Source of the DNA: UBA2387 sp019454665
GTDB taxonomy: Bacteria; Armatimonadota; Fimbriimonadia; Fimbriimonadales; Fimbriimonadaceae
DNA: 64,000 bases
Direction: 5' to 3'
NCBI GenBank assembly: GCA_045862995.1
Contig: BTVX01000007.1
Location: forward strand, 1-64,000
Shown: positions 16,113 to 25,432 of the stretch, in pieces
Position numbering within the stretch: position 1 is the stretch's first letter
Layout of the letters: each line of letters begins with the position of its first letter
Made by a program: the position numbers and the translations under genes
The notes under the pieces: generated by a model
Databases searched by the model: none
The model's input: only the letters and a program-made list of their open reading frames with translations
What the model was told of the DNA's origin: nothing

Positions 16113-19073
16113 ATGTCTACGAACGAAGGACCTCGACGGCGAGATGTCGTCAAGTGGATGGGCGCGGGGGCGACGGCACCGCTGTGGGGCGGGGTGGTCG
16201 CCGGTCCGTTCTTCAAGCAGTCCGCATCGGATCACTTCGTTCCCGCCGACAAGAAGCTCTCGCCGGAGTGGGTCGCCGGGCTCTATGCTCTGGGCAAGGC
16301 GACGTGGCACACGGGTGCCGATCTGGAGACCATTGGCATGCCGATCGGCGGCATCGCGGTCGGGCAGGCGTACCTGCTCGGCACGGGCCAAATCGCCCTG
16401 TGGGACATCTGGAATCGCGAGTACAACACGGGCTATGGCGGGGCGAACTACCCCAAGCGGCGCAAGGCGCTCGACTTGGTGGTGGTCGGTCAGACGCCGC
16501 TTCAGCCGCCCTTGGTCGGCCTGACCCTGAACGGCGAGCCGCTCACGGCCGAGGGCTTTCTGGGCGAGTACCCCCGCGCTTGGGTGCGCTACAAAACGCC
16601 GGAAGGCATGACGATCGAAGCCGTATTCCGCGCGCCGTTCGTGCCACTCGACGCCTCGGCTTCCGCCGTGCCCGGCTGCACGGTCACGGTCCGGGTTGGG
16701 AACACGGGGACCGAGCGGCTTGAAGCCGTGATCGGCATTGTCGCCGACACGTCGCGGTTTCCAAGGGCACCGGGCACCGAGGCCTTCCGACGTCGGACGA
16801 GCCGAGACGGGGTGTCTTGCCTGACGGTCGGACTCGAACCCCTTCCCACTCCGGAGGCACAGCCCGTGGACGTTCCCGTGGTGTTCGCCGACTTCGAAGC
16901 CGATGGATACCCCGGATGGACGGTGGAGGGCGAGGCGTTTGGCAAGGGGCCGGCGCGGGGCACTCTGCCCAACCAGCAACGAGTCAGCGGCTTCGATGGC
17001 GACCGACTGGTCAACTCGTTTCTGGGAGGCGACGATCGGCTCCAGGGGCGGATGCTCTCGCGCGAGTTCACGATCGAGAAGCCGTGGATCAGCCTGCTGG
17101 TCGGGGGTGGCTCGGAGCGGGTCGGCGTGCGCCTTCTGGTTGCCGACAAGGAAGTCGCCCACGCGGCGGGCAAGAACCTGGAACGCCTAGAAGTCGTGAA
17201 CTGGGACGTCGCGGCGCACAAGGGGTCGAAGGCGCGGATCGAGATCTACGACGCGAACTCGGGTGGCTGGGGGCATATCAACGTGGACCAGATCGAGTTC
17301 CGCGAGAGGCCTCGCCCCGAGCCCAGCGTGCCACCGGCGTTGCGTCCCGAGGTGGGCGATTTCACCCTTGCCACCGATGGCGACGAGAAAGACCCAAACT
17401 GCGTGATGGTCGCGGTGGAGCCGGGGTCCCATGCCGAAGTCCGCTTTGCGGCAGCATGGTGCTACCCGAACCTCTACCGAGACGATCAGCGGGTGGGCCG
17501 CATCTACGAGTCGAACTCGGCGACGAGTGCCGATATCGCCTCGTCGCTCCTTAAGACCCCCGGCCGCATCCATGACAGCGAGGCGTGGGTCCGGGCGTAC
17601 TACGACTCGACCTTGCCGCGTTGGCTCCTCGATCGCGTCGGCTCGACTCTCAGCATCCTCGCCACCAACACGTGCCAGTGGTGGAAGAACGGCCGTTTCT
17701 GGGGTTGGGAGGGCGTAGGCTGCTGCCACGGCACATGCGGCCACGTGTGGAACTACGCCCAAGCCATGGCGCGGCTGTTCCCCGAACTGGAGCGCTCCGT
17801 TCGCACGATGCAAGACTTCGCCGAGGGCGTCGGTCTCCAGGAGAACGGGGCTATCGGTTTTCGAGGCGAGGGGTGGAGCCTGTGGGCTGGCGACAGTCAG
17901 GGCGGCTACATCCTCAAGGCGTACCGCGAGCACCTGATCAGCGAGGACGACAAGTTCCTGCGCGACGTTTGGCCCCGGGTCAAGCGGGCGACCCGCTTCC
18001 TCATCGAGCAGGACGCGAACGGCGACGGCATCATCGAAGGGCGGCAACACCAGACCTACGATCAGGACTACTTCGGGGCCAACACGTTCGTCGGCTCGTT
18101 GTATCTGGGAGCGTTGCGCGCCGCCGAGGCGATGGCGACGCTCATGGGCGACAACGCCTTCGCCACCGAATGCCGGACCCTCTTCGAGCAGGGCCGCGAA
18201 GCCACGATGAAGCGCCTGTTCAACGGCGAGTACTTCATCCAAGACGTGGACTTGATGCAGCACCCCGACTGGCAGTACGGCGACGGATGCCTCGCCGACC
18301 AATTGTTCGGGCAGATGTGGGCGCACGAGGTCGGATTGGGGCACCTCTACCCGGAGGAAGCGGTCAAGACGGCGATGCGCTCGGTCTGGAAGTACAACTG
18401 GGCGCCCGACATCGCCGCCCAGAATGCCGCGCACAAGCCCGAGCGTTGGTTCGCCCATCCCGGCGAAGCGGGGCTCTTCACGTGCACTTGGCCCAAATCG
18501 AAGCACCTGGGCGAGAAGTCCACCCGCTACCGCGACGAGGTTTGGACCGGCATCGAGTATCAGGTGGCCGCCCACATGATTCGCGAGGGCCTTGTTGAGG
18601 AAGGATTGGCGATCTGCCGAGCCATTCACGAGCGGTACGACGCCTCGAAGCGCAACCCGTGGAACGAGATCGAGTGCGGCGACCACTATGCCCGTGCGCT
18701 GGCCAGCTGGTCGGTCCTCATGGCCCTGGCGGGATTCCACTGCGATGGGCCCAAGGGCGTCCTCGCGTTCGATCCCAAGCTCACGCCCGAAGACTTCCGC
18801 AGCGTGTTCACGGGGCCGGCGGGATGGGGCGTTTACCGTCAGCGAAGGGCTGCCTCGACTCAGTTGGCGACGGTGACCCTGACCCGAGGCCGCCTTCGGG
18901 TGACCGAGCTGCGCGTTGGTTGCCCGCCGGGGGCGAAGCCCGTCGAGGTCACGCTGAATGGGTCGAAGATCGAAGCCAAGGGCCGGATCGAACACGGCGC
19001 GGCGGTGTTCGCTTTCGATGCCAAGGTGCTCGCCCCCGGCGATGAACTCGAGGCCGAGGTCCGTCTGGGTTGA
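16113..19073 (+). CDS. Tat-exported GH116 family glycosidase (beta-glucosidase/glucosylceramidase type)
   Basis: A 986-aa glycoside hydrolase related to bacterial GH116 enzymes and human GBA2. Order: Tat leader with RRRDVVKWMG (1-30), an N-terminal beta-sandwich beginning GMPIGGIAVGQ, an inserted ~150-residue lectin-like module (about 250-400, starting ADFEADGYPGW), and the (alpha/alpha)6 catalytic barrel. The barrel has QENGAIGFRGEG, HQTYDQDYFGAN (acid/base region) and DGCLADQLFGQMWAHEVGL. ATG 16113 is chosen because it directly precedes the Tat leader. Substrate preference (beta-glucoside or beta-xyloside) cannot be read. Its stop overlaps the next start (TTGA). Confidence 0.85.
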   Translation: MSTNEGPRRRDVVKWMGAGATAPLWGGVVAGPFFKQSASDHFVPADKKLSPEWVAGLYALGKATWHTGADLETIGMPIGGIAVGQAYLLGTGQIALWDIWNREYNTGYGGANYPKRRKALDLVVVGQTPLQPPLVGLTLNGEPLTAEGFLGEYPRAWVRYKTPEGMTIEAVFRAPFVPLDASASAVPGCTVTVRVGNTGTERLEAVIGIVADTSRFPRAPGTEAFRRRTSRDGVSCLTVGLEPLPTPEAQPVDVPVVFADFEADGYPGWTVEGEAFGKGPARGTLPNQQRVSGFDGDRLVNSFLGGDDRLQGRMLSREFTIEKPWISLLVGGGSERVGVRLLVADKEVAHAAGKNLERLEVVNWDVAAHKGSKARIEIYDANSGGWGHINVDQIEFRERPRPEPSVPPALRPEVGDFTLATDGDEKDPNCVMVAVEPGSHAEVRFAAAWCYPNLYRDDQRVGRIYESNSATSADIASSLLKTPGRIHDSEAWVRAYYDSTLPRWLLDRVGSTLSILATNTCQWWKNGRFWGWEGVGCCHGTCGHVWNYAQAMARLFPELERSVRTMQDFAEGVGLQENGAIGFRGEGWSLWAGDSQGGYILKAYREHLISEDDKFLRDVWPRVKRATRFLIEQDANGDGIIEGRQHQTYDQDYFGANTFVGSLYLGALRAAEAMATLMGDNAFATECRTLFEQGREATMKRLFNGEYFIQDVDLMQHPDWQYGDGCLADQLFGQMWAHEVGLGHLYPEEAVKTAMRSVWKYNWAPDIAAQNAAHKPERWFAHPGEAGLFTCTWPKSKHLGEKSTRYRDEVWTGIEYQVAAHMIREGLVEEGLAICRAIHERYDASKRNPWNEIECGDHYARALASWSVLMALAGFHCDGPKGVLAFDPKLTPEDFRSVFTGPAGWGVYRQRRAASTQLATVTLTRGRLRVTELRVGCPPGAKPVEVTLNGSKIEAKGRIEHGAAVFAFDAKVLAPGDELEAEVRLG

Positions 19074-19813
19074 CCTCCAAGTGGTTGGTCCGGAACTGGC
19101 GGCGCGAGTTTGCCGCAGGCGAGGCGATCTATCGCGACGTGCGGGGCCGCCGAGTCCTCGCTGATGCCGAATCGTATGGCGTCGTGCGCGTGGCGTCGTC
19201 CACCGTGCCCCTGCTGCTTGCCGACTGCGACGGCGAACGACCCTTGACCGGCGAGGCCGTTGCCACGACGCCAGGATTCAGCGTTCTCGCCGAACAGGAC
19301 GGCTCCGTCGCACTCGAATGGCAGACGAGCACCGAGAAGTTGGTCGCCTTCGCCAAAGGTTGGCGTCCCTCGGACGGCCGGGACGGTTTGAAACACCTGG
19401 CCACCGTGGACATCGGCGACCTCGCAGCGACCGGTACGACCGTGCAGAACCTCAGCGAACCGAGTCTCCTGGAAAGCCTGGACGAGGAGGGAAGACCCGC
19501 CACGGCCATCGTCGCCTCGCACCTGAACCGGATGGTCGTGCCCGTTGACCTGACCGACGCTGCTGGGCTGGTCTTGGTCAAGACCTACGATCGCTTCCAC
19601 GGCCGCCAGCGTGCGCGGGTGCTGGTTGGCGGCGAGGAACTGGGCGTCTGGTACGAGCCCCTTCAGGACCGCGAGCGACGGTGGGCCGTGGGTTGGTTCG
19701 CGGCGCGAGTGCTCCCAAAGCATCGCGGGCCTACCGCGCTTGCGATAGACCCGCCACCCGGCACTCCGCTGTGGAGCGTTTCGACGCTGGAGATCAGCGC
19801 ATGGAGCGACTGA
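19070..19813 (+). CDS. Unknown protein coupled to the GH116 glycosidase
   Basis: A 247-aa protein that I do not recognise. It lacks a clear signal peptide and membrane segment. The composition suggests beta-strands throughout (for example GLVLVKTYDRFHGRQRARVL and a terminal PLWSVSTLEI), like a beta-sandwich or galactose-binding-like domain. Its TTG start overlaps the GH116 stop (TTGA), so translation is coupled and the two products probably act together. The 3' end overlaps the convergent PEP-CTERM gene by 20 bp. Confidence 0.6.
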   Translation: MTSKWLVRNWRREFAAGEAIYRDVRGRRVLADAESYGVVRVASSTVPLLLADCDGERPLTGEAVATTPGFSVLAEQDGSVALEWQTSTEKLVAFAKGWRPSDGRDGLKHLATVDIGDLAATGTTVQNLSEPSLLESLDEEGRPATAIVASHLNRMVVPVDLTDAAGLVLVKTYDRFHGRQRARVLVGGEELGVWYEPLQDRERRWAVGWFAARVLPKHRGPTALAIDPPPGTPLWSVSTLEISAWSD

Positions 19814-20450
19814 CGCGTCGCCGGACCAAAGCACCCAGGCCCACGGCCAATGCGGCAAAAGAAACCGGCTCGGGCACGGCTTCGATGTTGTCAACGCCCA
19901 TCTCGGCTTCGATCGGTTCGCCCGTTGCGTCCGGCGCCCCACTATCATGCCGGAACATGAGCATCTGCACATCGGACATCAGCGTCGCGTAGGGGGTGGA
20001 GCCCAGGGCGAGAGTCAGGTCGGACTCCAAGAGCGAGAACGTCGCCCGAGTCCAATCCGTCATCGCGGGTAGGGCGAACGACGTCGTCGAAGTCCAGCGC
20101 GCGCCTTCGGTCGAGAACAGCACCGCGCGCACTTCAAGGTCCTTGTCCGAGGGGTTCCGCAGGTCCACCGAGACGGCGGTGACGCCGGCCGAGGCGTAGT
20201 CGCCAGACCACTGGGCCGCATTGAACGCGCCGAGCCGAGAGCCGGGGCCGGATGCGCCCGCGCTCGTCAGCCGCATGAATCGGTCGCCGGCACCCATCGG
20301 GCCACCGTCGGGCACGTTCGTGGGCCCCGTGCCTCCGGTCCAGCCCATGACCGTGCCGTCTTGAAAATCGTCGAGTTGGCCCGAAACAATTTGGGCCGAG
20401 GCGCTAAACGCCGCACATGTCGCCGCAAGGGCGCCAACCAGTCTTTTCAC
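19794..20450 (-). CDS. PEP-CTERM sorting-domain protein
   Basis: A 218-aa exported protein. It has a signal peptide (VKRLVGALAATCAAFSASA), a central beta-rich domain starting QLDDFQDGTVMGW like other carbohydrate-binding-type surface proteins, and a C-terminal tripartite sorting signal: VPEP, a short hydrophobic span and the basic tail RRRVSRS. Such proteins are handled by an exosortase and linked to extracellular matrix. No exosortase gene is in the window. The GTG start at 20450 follows GGAGGATCAA, an excellent ribosome-binding site. Confidence 0.85.
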   Translation of the reverse strand: MKRLVGALAATCAAFSASAQIVSGQLDDFQDGTVMGWTGGTGPTNVPDGGPMGAGDRFMRLTSAGASGPGSRLGAFNAAQWSGDYASAGVTAVSVDLRNPSDKDLEVRAVLFSTEGARWTSTTSFALPAMTDWTRATFSLLESDLTLALGSTPYATLMSDVQMLMFRHDSGAPDATGEPIEAEMGVDNIEAVPEPVSFAALAVGLGALVRRRVSRSMR

Positions 20451-20512
20451 TTGATCCTCCGAAGTTGGCCGCCGCTCCTCAAACGGGAGCGATCGTCGCC
20501 AACCAACCAAGA

Positions 20513-22042
20513 TCAACTATGGCACATGCAATCGTCGTCTGGCGACAGGTACGCAGACAATTCTTCGGGAATTCCCCCGGCTTTGTCGTGCGCGCGCTTC
20601 GCGTCCTCGAACGACATGCGCGGATTCTCGTGGCGGAGGCCCTTCGTGGCCAGCATCAGGTCGAAGAAGTGGGTGTTCTGGGTCAGTCCGGCCACGAGTT
20701 CCGAGCCAGGCCCGAACCCGGTGACCAAAACGTGGTCGGCGGTGTGGTTGCCGCTCGTCCACGTCACCTTGTTGTGGTTGCCCAAGATCATGCCGAGCAC
20801 GGAAGACAGACCGCCGAAGAACGTCGAGTCGCCGAACGGCGACTTGCCGTCGAGCATCGAAACGATGGCGTCGGCTTCTTTCGCGCTCAGCTTGAACGCC
20901 AACCGGTCTTCGATCACGTCCTGAACGTGGCCGCGCGTCTTGTTCTCGCGAAGCAACGGAATGAGCACGTCGTAGGACGCCCGGAAGTTCGACGCCGACT
21001 TCAGTCCTGCGGTGGAATCGAAGTACTCGTCGCCTGCGCCGTTGAGCGAAGGGCCGCCGCACGCGTGGTCGGCGGTGGCGATGACCAGCGTGTCGCCATG
21101 CCTCTCGGCGAAGTCGAAGCAAACCCGCAAGGCGTCCTCTCCCGCCACTTGATCCCAGAACATGCCCGCGAGGTCGTTTCCGTGCGCGGCATGGTCCACC
21201 TTGCCCGCCTCGACTTGGAGCAGAAACCCGTTGCGGGCGCCCTTCAGGTTTTCGAGCGCGCAAGCCGTCATCTCGGCGAGCGTCGGTACGGTCCGCCGAA
21301 GTACGGGGTCGTTGTTTCGGTCCACGGTGAACGGGACGTGGCTGTCGCTGAAGATGCCCAGCAGCCTCTCGCCACGCAAACCCGCGATCTCGTCGCGGGT
21401 CTTCACGACCTTGAACCCGCGCCTGGCGAACTCGGCGTACAGGTCCTTCTTGTCAGGCCTCCGATCGGGGTTGAAGAAGCGGTCGCCGCCGCCAAAGAAC
21501 ACGTCCACCCCGCAATCCAGGTACTTCTCGGCGATCAAGGGTTGCAGGTCGCGGCCGATGCACGACACGGCGAACCCGGCCGGCGTGGCATGCGTCATCG
21601 TCGTCGTGGTGACCAGGCCGCACTTGACGCCCGCTTCGCTCATGATCCTGGTCAACGGCTTGAGTTCGGTGCCATCGGGATAGATGTTCAGCTGTCCGTT
21701 CCAGATCAATCGCCCGCTGCCCCACGTCGAGGCGGCGGCTGCCGAATCCGTGACCACCGAGCTCAGCGATCGCGTGTCCTGGAGTCCCACGGCGTAGCGG
21801 GGGTCTTTCAACACGTCGGCCCAAAGGCTGTGCTTGCCGTCGGTCATCTGGCGGAAGTGGTCCACCATGGTCGGCACGCTCATGGCCATGCCGTCGAAGA
21901 CGAAGAAGATGACGTTCTTGGGACGCCTGCCCCTCGGAAAGCGAATCTGCTGGCCTCTAGCCTGCGCGATGGCAAGCGGGGAGACCAATCCGACGGCGCC
22001 AGCCGCGCCGAGTCCGAGAAGTTGGCGGCGAGAGAGCTTCAT
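20513..22042 (-). CDS. Tat-exported alkaline phosphatase
   Basis: A 509-aa PhoA-superfamily phosphomonoesterase. It has a Tat leader (MKLSRRQLLGLGAAG), NVIFFVFDGMA (first metal Asp), the nucleophile motif VTDSAAAAS, GKVDHAAHGND and TADHACGG for the remaining metal ligands, and a late NHTADHV. It releases phosphate from monoesters outside the membrane. GGAGG precedes ATG 22042 at good spacing. It is downstream of the TlpA gene by 53 bp in the same direction. Confidence 0.88.
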   Translation of the reverse strand: MKLSRRQLLGLGAAGAVGLVSPLAIAQARGQQIRFPRGRRPKNVIFFVFDGMAMSVPTMVDHFRQMTDGKHSLWADVLKDPRYAVGLQDTRSLSSVVTDSAAAASTWGSGRLIWNGQLNIYPDGTELKPLTRIMSEAGVKCGLVTTTTMTHATPAGFAVSCIGRDLQPLIAEKYLDCGVDVFFGGGDRFFNPDRRPDKKDLYAEFARRGFKVVKTRDEIAGLRGERLLGIFSDSHVPFTVDRNNDPVLRRTVPTLAEMTACALENLKGARNGFLLQVEAGKVDHAAHGNDLAGMFWDQVAGEDALRVCFDFAERHGDTLVIATADHACGGPSLNGAGDEYFDSTAGLKSASNFRASYDVLIPLLRENKTRGHVQDVIEDRLAFKLSAKEADAIVSMLDGKSPFGDSTFFGGLSSVLGMILGNHNKVTWTSGNHTADHVLVTGFGPGSELVAGLTQNTHFFDLMLATKGLRHENPRMSFEDAKRAHDKAGGIPEELSAYLSPDDDCMCHS

Positions 22043-22095
22043 GCTCCTCCAAGTTACCGCATGGACCCGCGAGTCGGCCCTAGGATAACGGAATC

Positions 22096-22581
22096 CTAAC
22101 GTGGCGCGAGAGCTTTGAGGATCGCTTCGTCCAATTTCGCCTTGGGTGTCTCGCCGGTCCACTGCGCCACGATCTGGCCATCGCGCACAAGGAACATGGC
22201 GGGTACGGAGGTGACGTCCCACTCTGACCAGCGCCCGTCGGTGGCGTGCACCACGGGGCCATCGAACGGCTTGCCGGCGAGGTATCGGTCCAGAGCCTTC
22301 TTGTCCTGGTCGATGCTCACAAAGAGCGTCTCGAATCCGCGATCGGCATACGTCTTGCGCAGTTCGTTCAGGGTTGGCCGCATCTTCTTGCACGAGGCGC
22401 ACCAGGTCGCCCAGAACTCGATGAGGACCACCTTGTCCGCAAACGCGGGGCGATTCCACATCTTGCCCGAGCCGTCCCGCAGGTTCAGCAGAGGCATGGG
22501 GCGGGGAAGCGGCGGCGTCTTGGTCTGCTGGGGCGGCATCGCGATGGCCGCAGCCGCGATCAGGGTCAGGCTAAAGGCCAA
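22096..22581 (-). CDS. TlpA-like thioredoxin-fold protein
   Basis: A 161-aa exported thiol oxidoreductase. A hydrophobic leader is followed by an AhpC/TSA-Redoxin domain with the active site FWATWCASCKKM, then VSIDQDKKALDRYL and the cis-Pro region DVTSVPAMFLV. It probably keeps extracytoplasmic cysteines reduced or passes electrons to metal-loading proteins. It starts 11 bp inside the end of the upstream YHS gene, whose product carries many paired cysteines, so the two are likely partners. Confidence 0.85.
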   Translation of the reverse strand: MAFSLTLIAAAAIAMPPQQTKTPPLPRPMPLLNLRDGSGKMWNRPAFADKVVLIEFWATWCASCKKMRPTLNELRKTYADRGFETLFVSIDQDKKALDRYLAGKPFDGPVVHATDGRWSEWDVTSVPAMFLVRDGQIVAQWTGETPKAKLDEAILKALAPR

Positions 22582-23797
22582 ACGAAACCCCCAACCCGAA
22601 GTGCTTGGTGCGCGCGAGGATCAGGCTGGTCGAGAACTTCGGGCCCAAGTGCGTGAACAGCAGGTGGGTGTAATCGCCGTCGTTGATCGCCTGAAACGTG
22701 AACGAGTCGCCCACCATCACGTTCGCCCCGAACGGAAAGGCCACGCGCCGCGTGTTCGTCGAAAACTTCGCGCTCAGAAACGGGGTGATCGGCGCGTTTT
22801 GCACGTCCTTGGCCATTGTCAGGAACACGGCCTGGCCCTTGGGCGTGCTCAACCGATCTGCGGTGATGCCCAGCACCACGCTCGGAAAGGCGTCCTTTTC
22901 CGGCGTGATGAACCACGTTCCCCGAGGCAAGATCGGCGTGTCGCCGTCGCTCTTGCTGAAGAAGCCGCCGAGGTCTTGGTTGATCTTCGGCCAATCGGAG
23001 GGGCCCTCCTGGCCGCCGTTGCGTTCGATGCCTAGGCTCAGGCGGGGTGTCACCCGGTAATCAAGGGTGGCTCGGAACCGGGCCGCGCGCTCGGGGACCG
23101 ACACAAAGCGAACTGAGGCCGTCCATAGCGAGGGCAGTTGCCCATCGGCGAGCAACCTTGCCTCGCCCGCGCAACCCGCGCAGGTGGGCATCAGCCGCTT
23201 CTTGCCACCCTTTGCATCCACGGCGACGGGCGAGGCCAGCTTGGCGATGCTCGGCGTCGCCTCCACGGCCGTCGCAAATGCCGCCGGGTCCTTGGCGAAA
23301 TCGGTTTCGCAACCGGCACAGCAAAAGTAGAACCGCACGCCGCCGTGGTCGGCGAAGCCGGATGCCAGCGCGGGGTTCTTGATCGGCGTCTTCATCACCG
23401 GGCAAGAAGCCCCTTCGCGACGGGCGCTCCGCGCGAGATCGCGGGGTGCGGCATCGAACCGCGCCACCGACTCGGGCGATTCGAACGCGTAGAGAATGCC
23501 CTTGTGCACCCGGGTGGCCTTGGCGTCTGCGGTGGCGACGCGGTTGCCCGTGACGGGGTCGAACAAGAACACGCCGATCGCTGCGTTGCCTTCGGATGCC
23601 GCCTCGATGAACTGCTCGGGAGCCGCGATGAACCGGTCGTCGCAGCCGTCGCAACACAGGTGGAACTCGATGCCGTTGTAGCGCACGACCAACTCGGCGG
23701 GCGCGGCGACGGCGTTGCCCATCACGGGGCAGACCAACGGCGGCTTGGCCTGAAGCGGGAGATCGGCGGGCAATTGAAGCGGGACGATCGGCAGCAT
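22571..23797 (-). CDS. YHS-domain protein with C-terminal barrel-like domain
   Basis: A 408-aa protein. Two YHS/TRASH-type metal-binding modules are clear, each with CPVM and a CCxGC knuckle: CPVMGNAV with FHLCCDGCDDRF, and CPVMKTPIKN with FYFCCAGCETDF. A further CAGCAG occurs near residue 215. The C-terminal ~170 residues alternate polar and aromatic residues in outer-membrane-strand fashion (TASVRFVSV, FRATLDYRV, HFGLGVSFGL). Copper or another soft metal is the likely ligand. ATG 23797 is preferred over GTG 23812 because it sits 6 nt after a CACAAT box. Confidence 0.72.
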   Translation of the reverse strand: MLPIVPLQLPADLPLQAKPPLVCPVMGNAVAAPAELVVRYNGIEFHLCCDGCDDRFIAAPEQFIEAASEGNAAIGVFLFDPVTGNRVATADAKATRVHKGILYAFESPESVARFDAAPRDLARSARREGASCPVMKTPIKNPALASGFADHGGVRFYFCCAGCETDFAKDPAAFATAVEATPSIAKLASPVAVDAKGGKKRLMPTCAGCAGEARLLADGQLPSLWTASVRFVSVPERAARFRATLDYRVTPRLSLGIERNGGQEGPSDWPKINQDLGGFFSKSDGDTPILPRGTWFITPEKDAFPSVVLGITADRLSTPKGQAVFLTMAKDVQNAPITPFLSAKFSTNTRRVAFPFGANVMVGDSFTFQAINDGDYTHLLFTHLGPKFSTSLILARTKHFGLGVSFGL

Positions 23798-23803
23798 CCC
23801 ACC

Positions 23804-23809
23804 ATTGTG
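23804..23809 (-). promoter_or_regulatory. -10 box of the YHS-tlpA operon, leaderless type
   Basis: CACAAT on the minus strand, 6 nt before the ATG at 23797. The same CACAAT occurs before the beta-lactamase-like gene at 54515. Confidence 0.5.
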
Positions 23810-23828
23810 CACCGAAACGATGGCGCCG

Positions 23829-25301
23829 CTAGGCCGCGCGGGTGTTTAGGCTGAGCCTCTCGGCGATCATCTGGCGGTAGTGGATGGACCGGTTTCGCCC
23901 TTGGCGCTTGGCTTCGTAAAGGGCCTCGTCGGCCTGGTCAATCAGCTTCTTGGCGTCGGTCAGACGCCCGCTCGCCGTCGCCACCCCAAAGGACGCCGTG
24001 ACCGCCGAGTACTTGAAGTCCTCGGATTCGATCGCGAGACGATACGCCTCGGCGCGATCCAGGGCGTGCTCGGCGCCCACATTCGGAAGAACGATGACGA
24101 ACTCCTCGCCGCCGTAGCGCGCAGGGTACTCGCCCACGTTGGAACTCCGTTGAAGCGCCTCGGCCAGAATGCGCAACACATGGTCGCCCGCGGTATGACC
24201 GTATTTGTCGTTCAGATTCTTGAACCGGTCCACGTCCAGAATGATCAGCGACAGGGGGTTCTCGGTCCGCAGGTGTTTGGCGAACTCCTCTTCGAACAGA
24301 GCCTGGAAGGCGCGACGGTTGCGTAGGCCCGTCAAGGCGTCGGTGACGGCCAAGTGCTCCAACTGCTTGTTCGCGTCCTGGAGTTTGAGCCGCTCGCGCT
24401 CCAGTTCCATGGCGATTTCGTTCAGCCGCTGCATGCTGGCTGCCGACTGTTGCATGGCCTCTTTGCGCAACGTGATGTCCACATTCGCGCAGATCGCTCC
24501 ACGAATCGCCCCGTCGAGACCGCGCAAGGGGAAGATGTTGACGACCATGTGGCAGGTGTGCCCATCGGGCCGTTTCATGGCCCACTCGACCCCCTGCAAC
24601 ACTTCGCCCCGCAAGACGCCCTCCAGATGGTTGCGCGCCCAAGGCTTTTTCGACTTGGAGCGGAACACGTCCCACACCTGGCGATCCACGGCCATGAAGG
24701 GCTGGGTCTGGAACAGGTCCTCGGACTCGCGGTTCCACTCGCGGATGCGGAACTCGTGGTCGAACGTGAAGCAGGCGATCGGCAGACCGTCGAACAACTC
24801 CTCGAACCGCTGCGTCGCGGTCATCAGTAGTTTCTGAGCGTCGTTCAACCGGGTTTGCGTCTCTGCAGCGGTTCGCTGCGCTGCAGCCACGCTGGCTTCC
24901 AGGGCGATCACCCGCCGGGCGTGGTTGATCCGCGAGGCCAGATCGTCTTTGCAGATCGGCTTGGGAAGCACATCGTCTACTCCGGCGTCCAGCGCCAGAA
25001 GACGATGCGTCTGGTTGTTGCGCATCGCGGCCACCATGAAGTAGCTGTAAGGACCGCCGAGAGAGCGGACGGCTTTGCACAACTGGATGCCGTCGAGTCG
25101 GGGCATGATCCAATCGGAAATGACCACGGGGTAGTACCGGTCCCGCAACAACTTCAGGGCGGACTCGCCCGAGTCGGCGGTTTCCCAGCGGCATCCCGTG
25201 CCTTCGAGAGCCGCGACGAGCACGTCCCTCGCCGCTGGATCGTCGTCAACGACCAGCACGGTGAGGGGCTGCTCCATCAGTTCGGCGTGGCTGTGGGTCA
25301 T
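23829..25301 (-). CDS. Response regulator-PAS-GGDEF diguanylate cyclase
   Basis: A 490-aa signalling protein. Domains in order: receiver (about 10-130, phospho-acceptor Asp in VVISDWIMP, conserved Lys in VLPKPI), a coiled linker, a PAS domain (about 170-290, GLPIACFTFDHEFRIREWN to ANVDITLRK) and a GGDEF domain (about 330-480) with an intact RYGGEEF active site, so it should make cyclic-di-GMP. The RxxD inhibitory site is replaced (NVGE), so product inhibition through that site is unlikely. No cognate kinase is adjacent. ATG 25301 is chosen because the codons before it look non-conserved. Confidence 0.88.
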   Translation of the reverse strand: MTHSHAELMEQPLTVLVVDDDPAARDVLVAALEGTGCRWETADSGESALKLLRDRYYPVVISDWIMPRLDGIQLCKAVRSLGGPYSYFMVAAMRNNQTHRLLALDAGVDDVLPKPICKDDLASRINHARRVIALEASVAAAQRTAAETQTRLNDAQKLLMTATQRFEELFDGLPIACFTFDHEFRIREWNRESEDLFQTQPFMAVDRQVWDVFRSKSKKPWARNHLEGVLRGEVLQGVEWAMKRPDGHTCHMVVNIFPLRGLDGAIRGAICANVDITLRKEAMQQSAASMQRLNEIAMELERERLKLQDANKQLEHLAVTDALTGLRNRRAFQALFEEEFAKHLRTENPLSLIILDVDRFKNLNDKYGHTAGDHVLRILAEALQRSSNVGEYPARYGGEEFVIVLPNVGAEHALDRAEAYRLAIESEDFKYSAVTASFGVATASGRLTDAKKLIDQADEALYEAKRQGRNRSIHYRQMIAERLSLNTRAA

Positions 25302-25432
25302 GCGTCTCGGTGCCTGCTTCAATCGCCGACCGAACCGGGTCTGGTCCGGCAACGGCGTCATCCTAAATGTTGGAGGCCGGTGCGGGCATCATCCCGCGGT
25401 AAATACCTGCTTGTGGTCACGGGACGGCTCCC

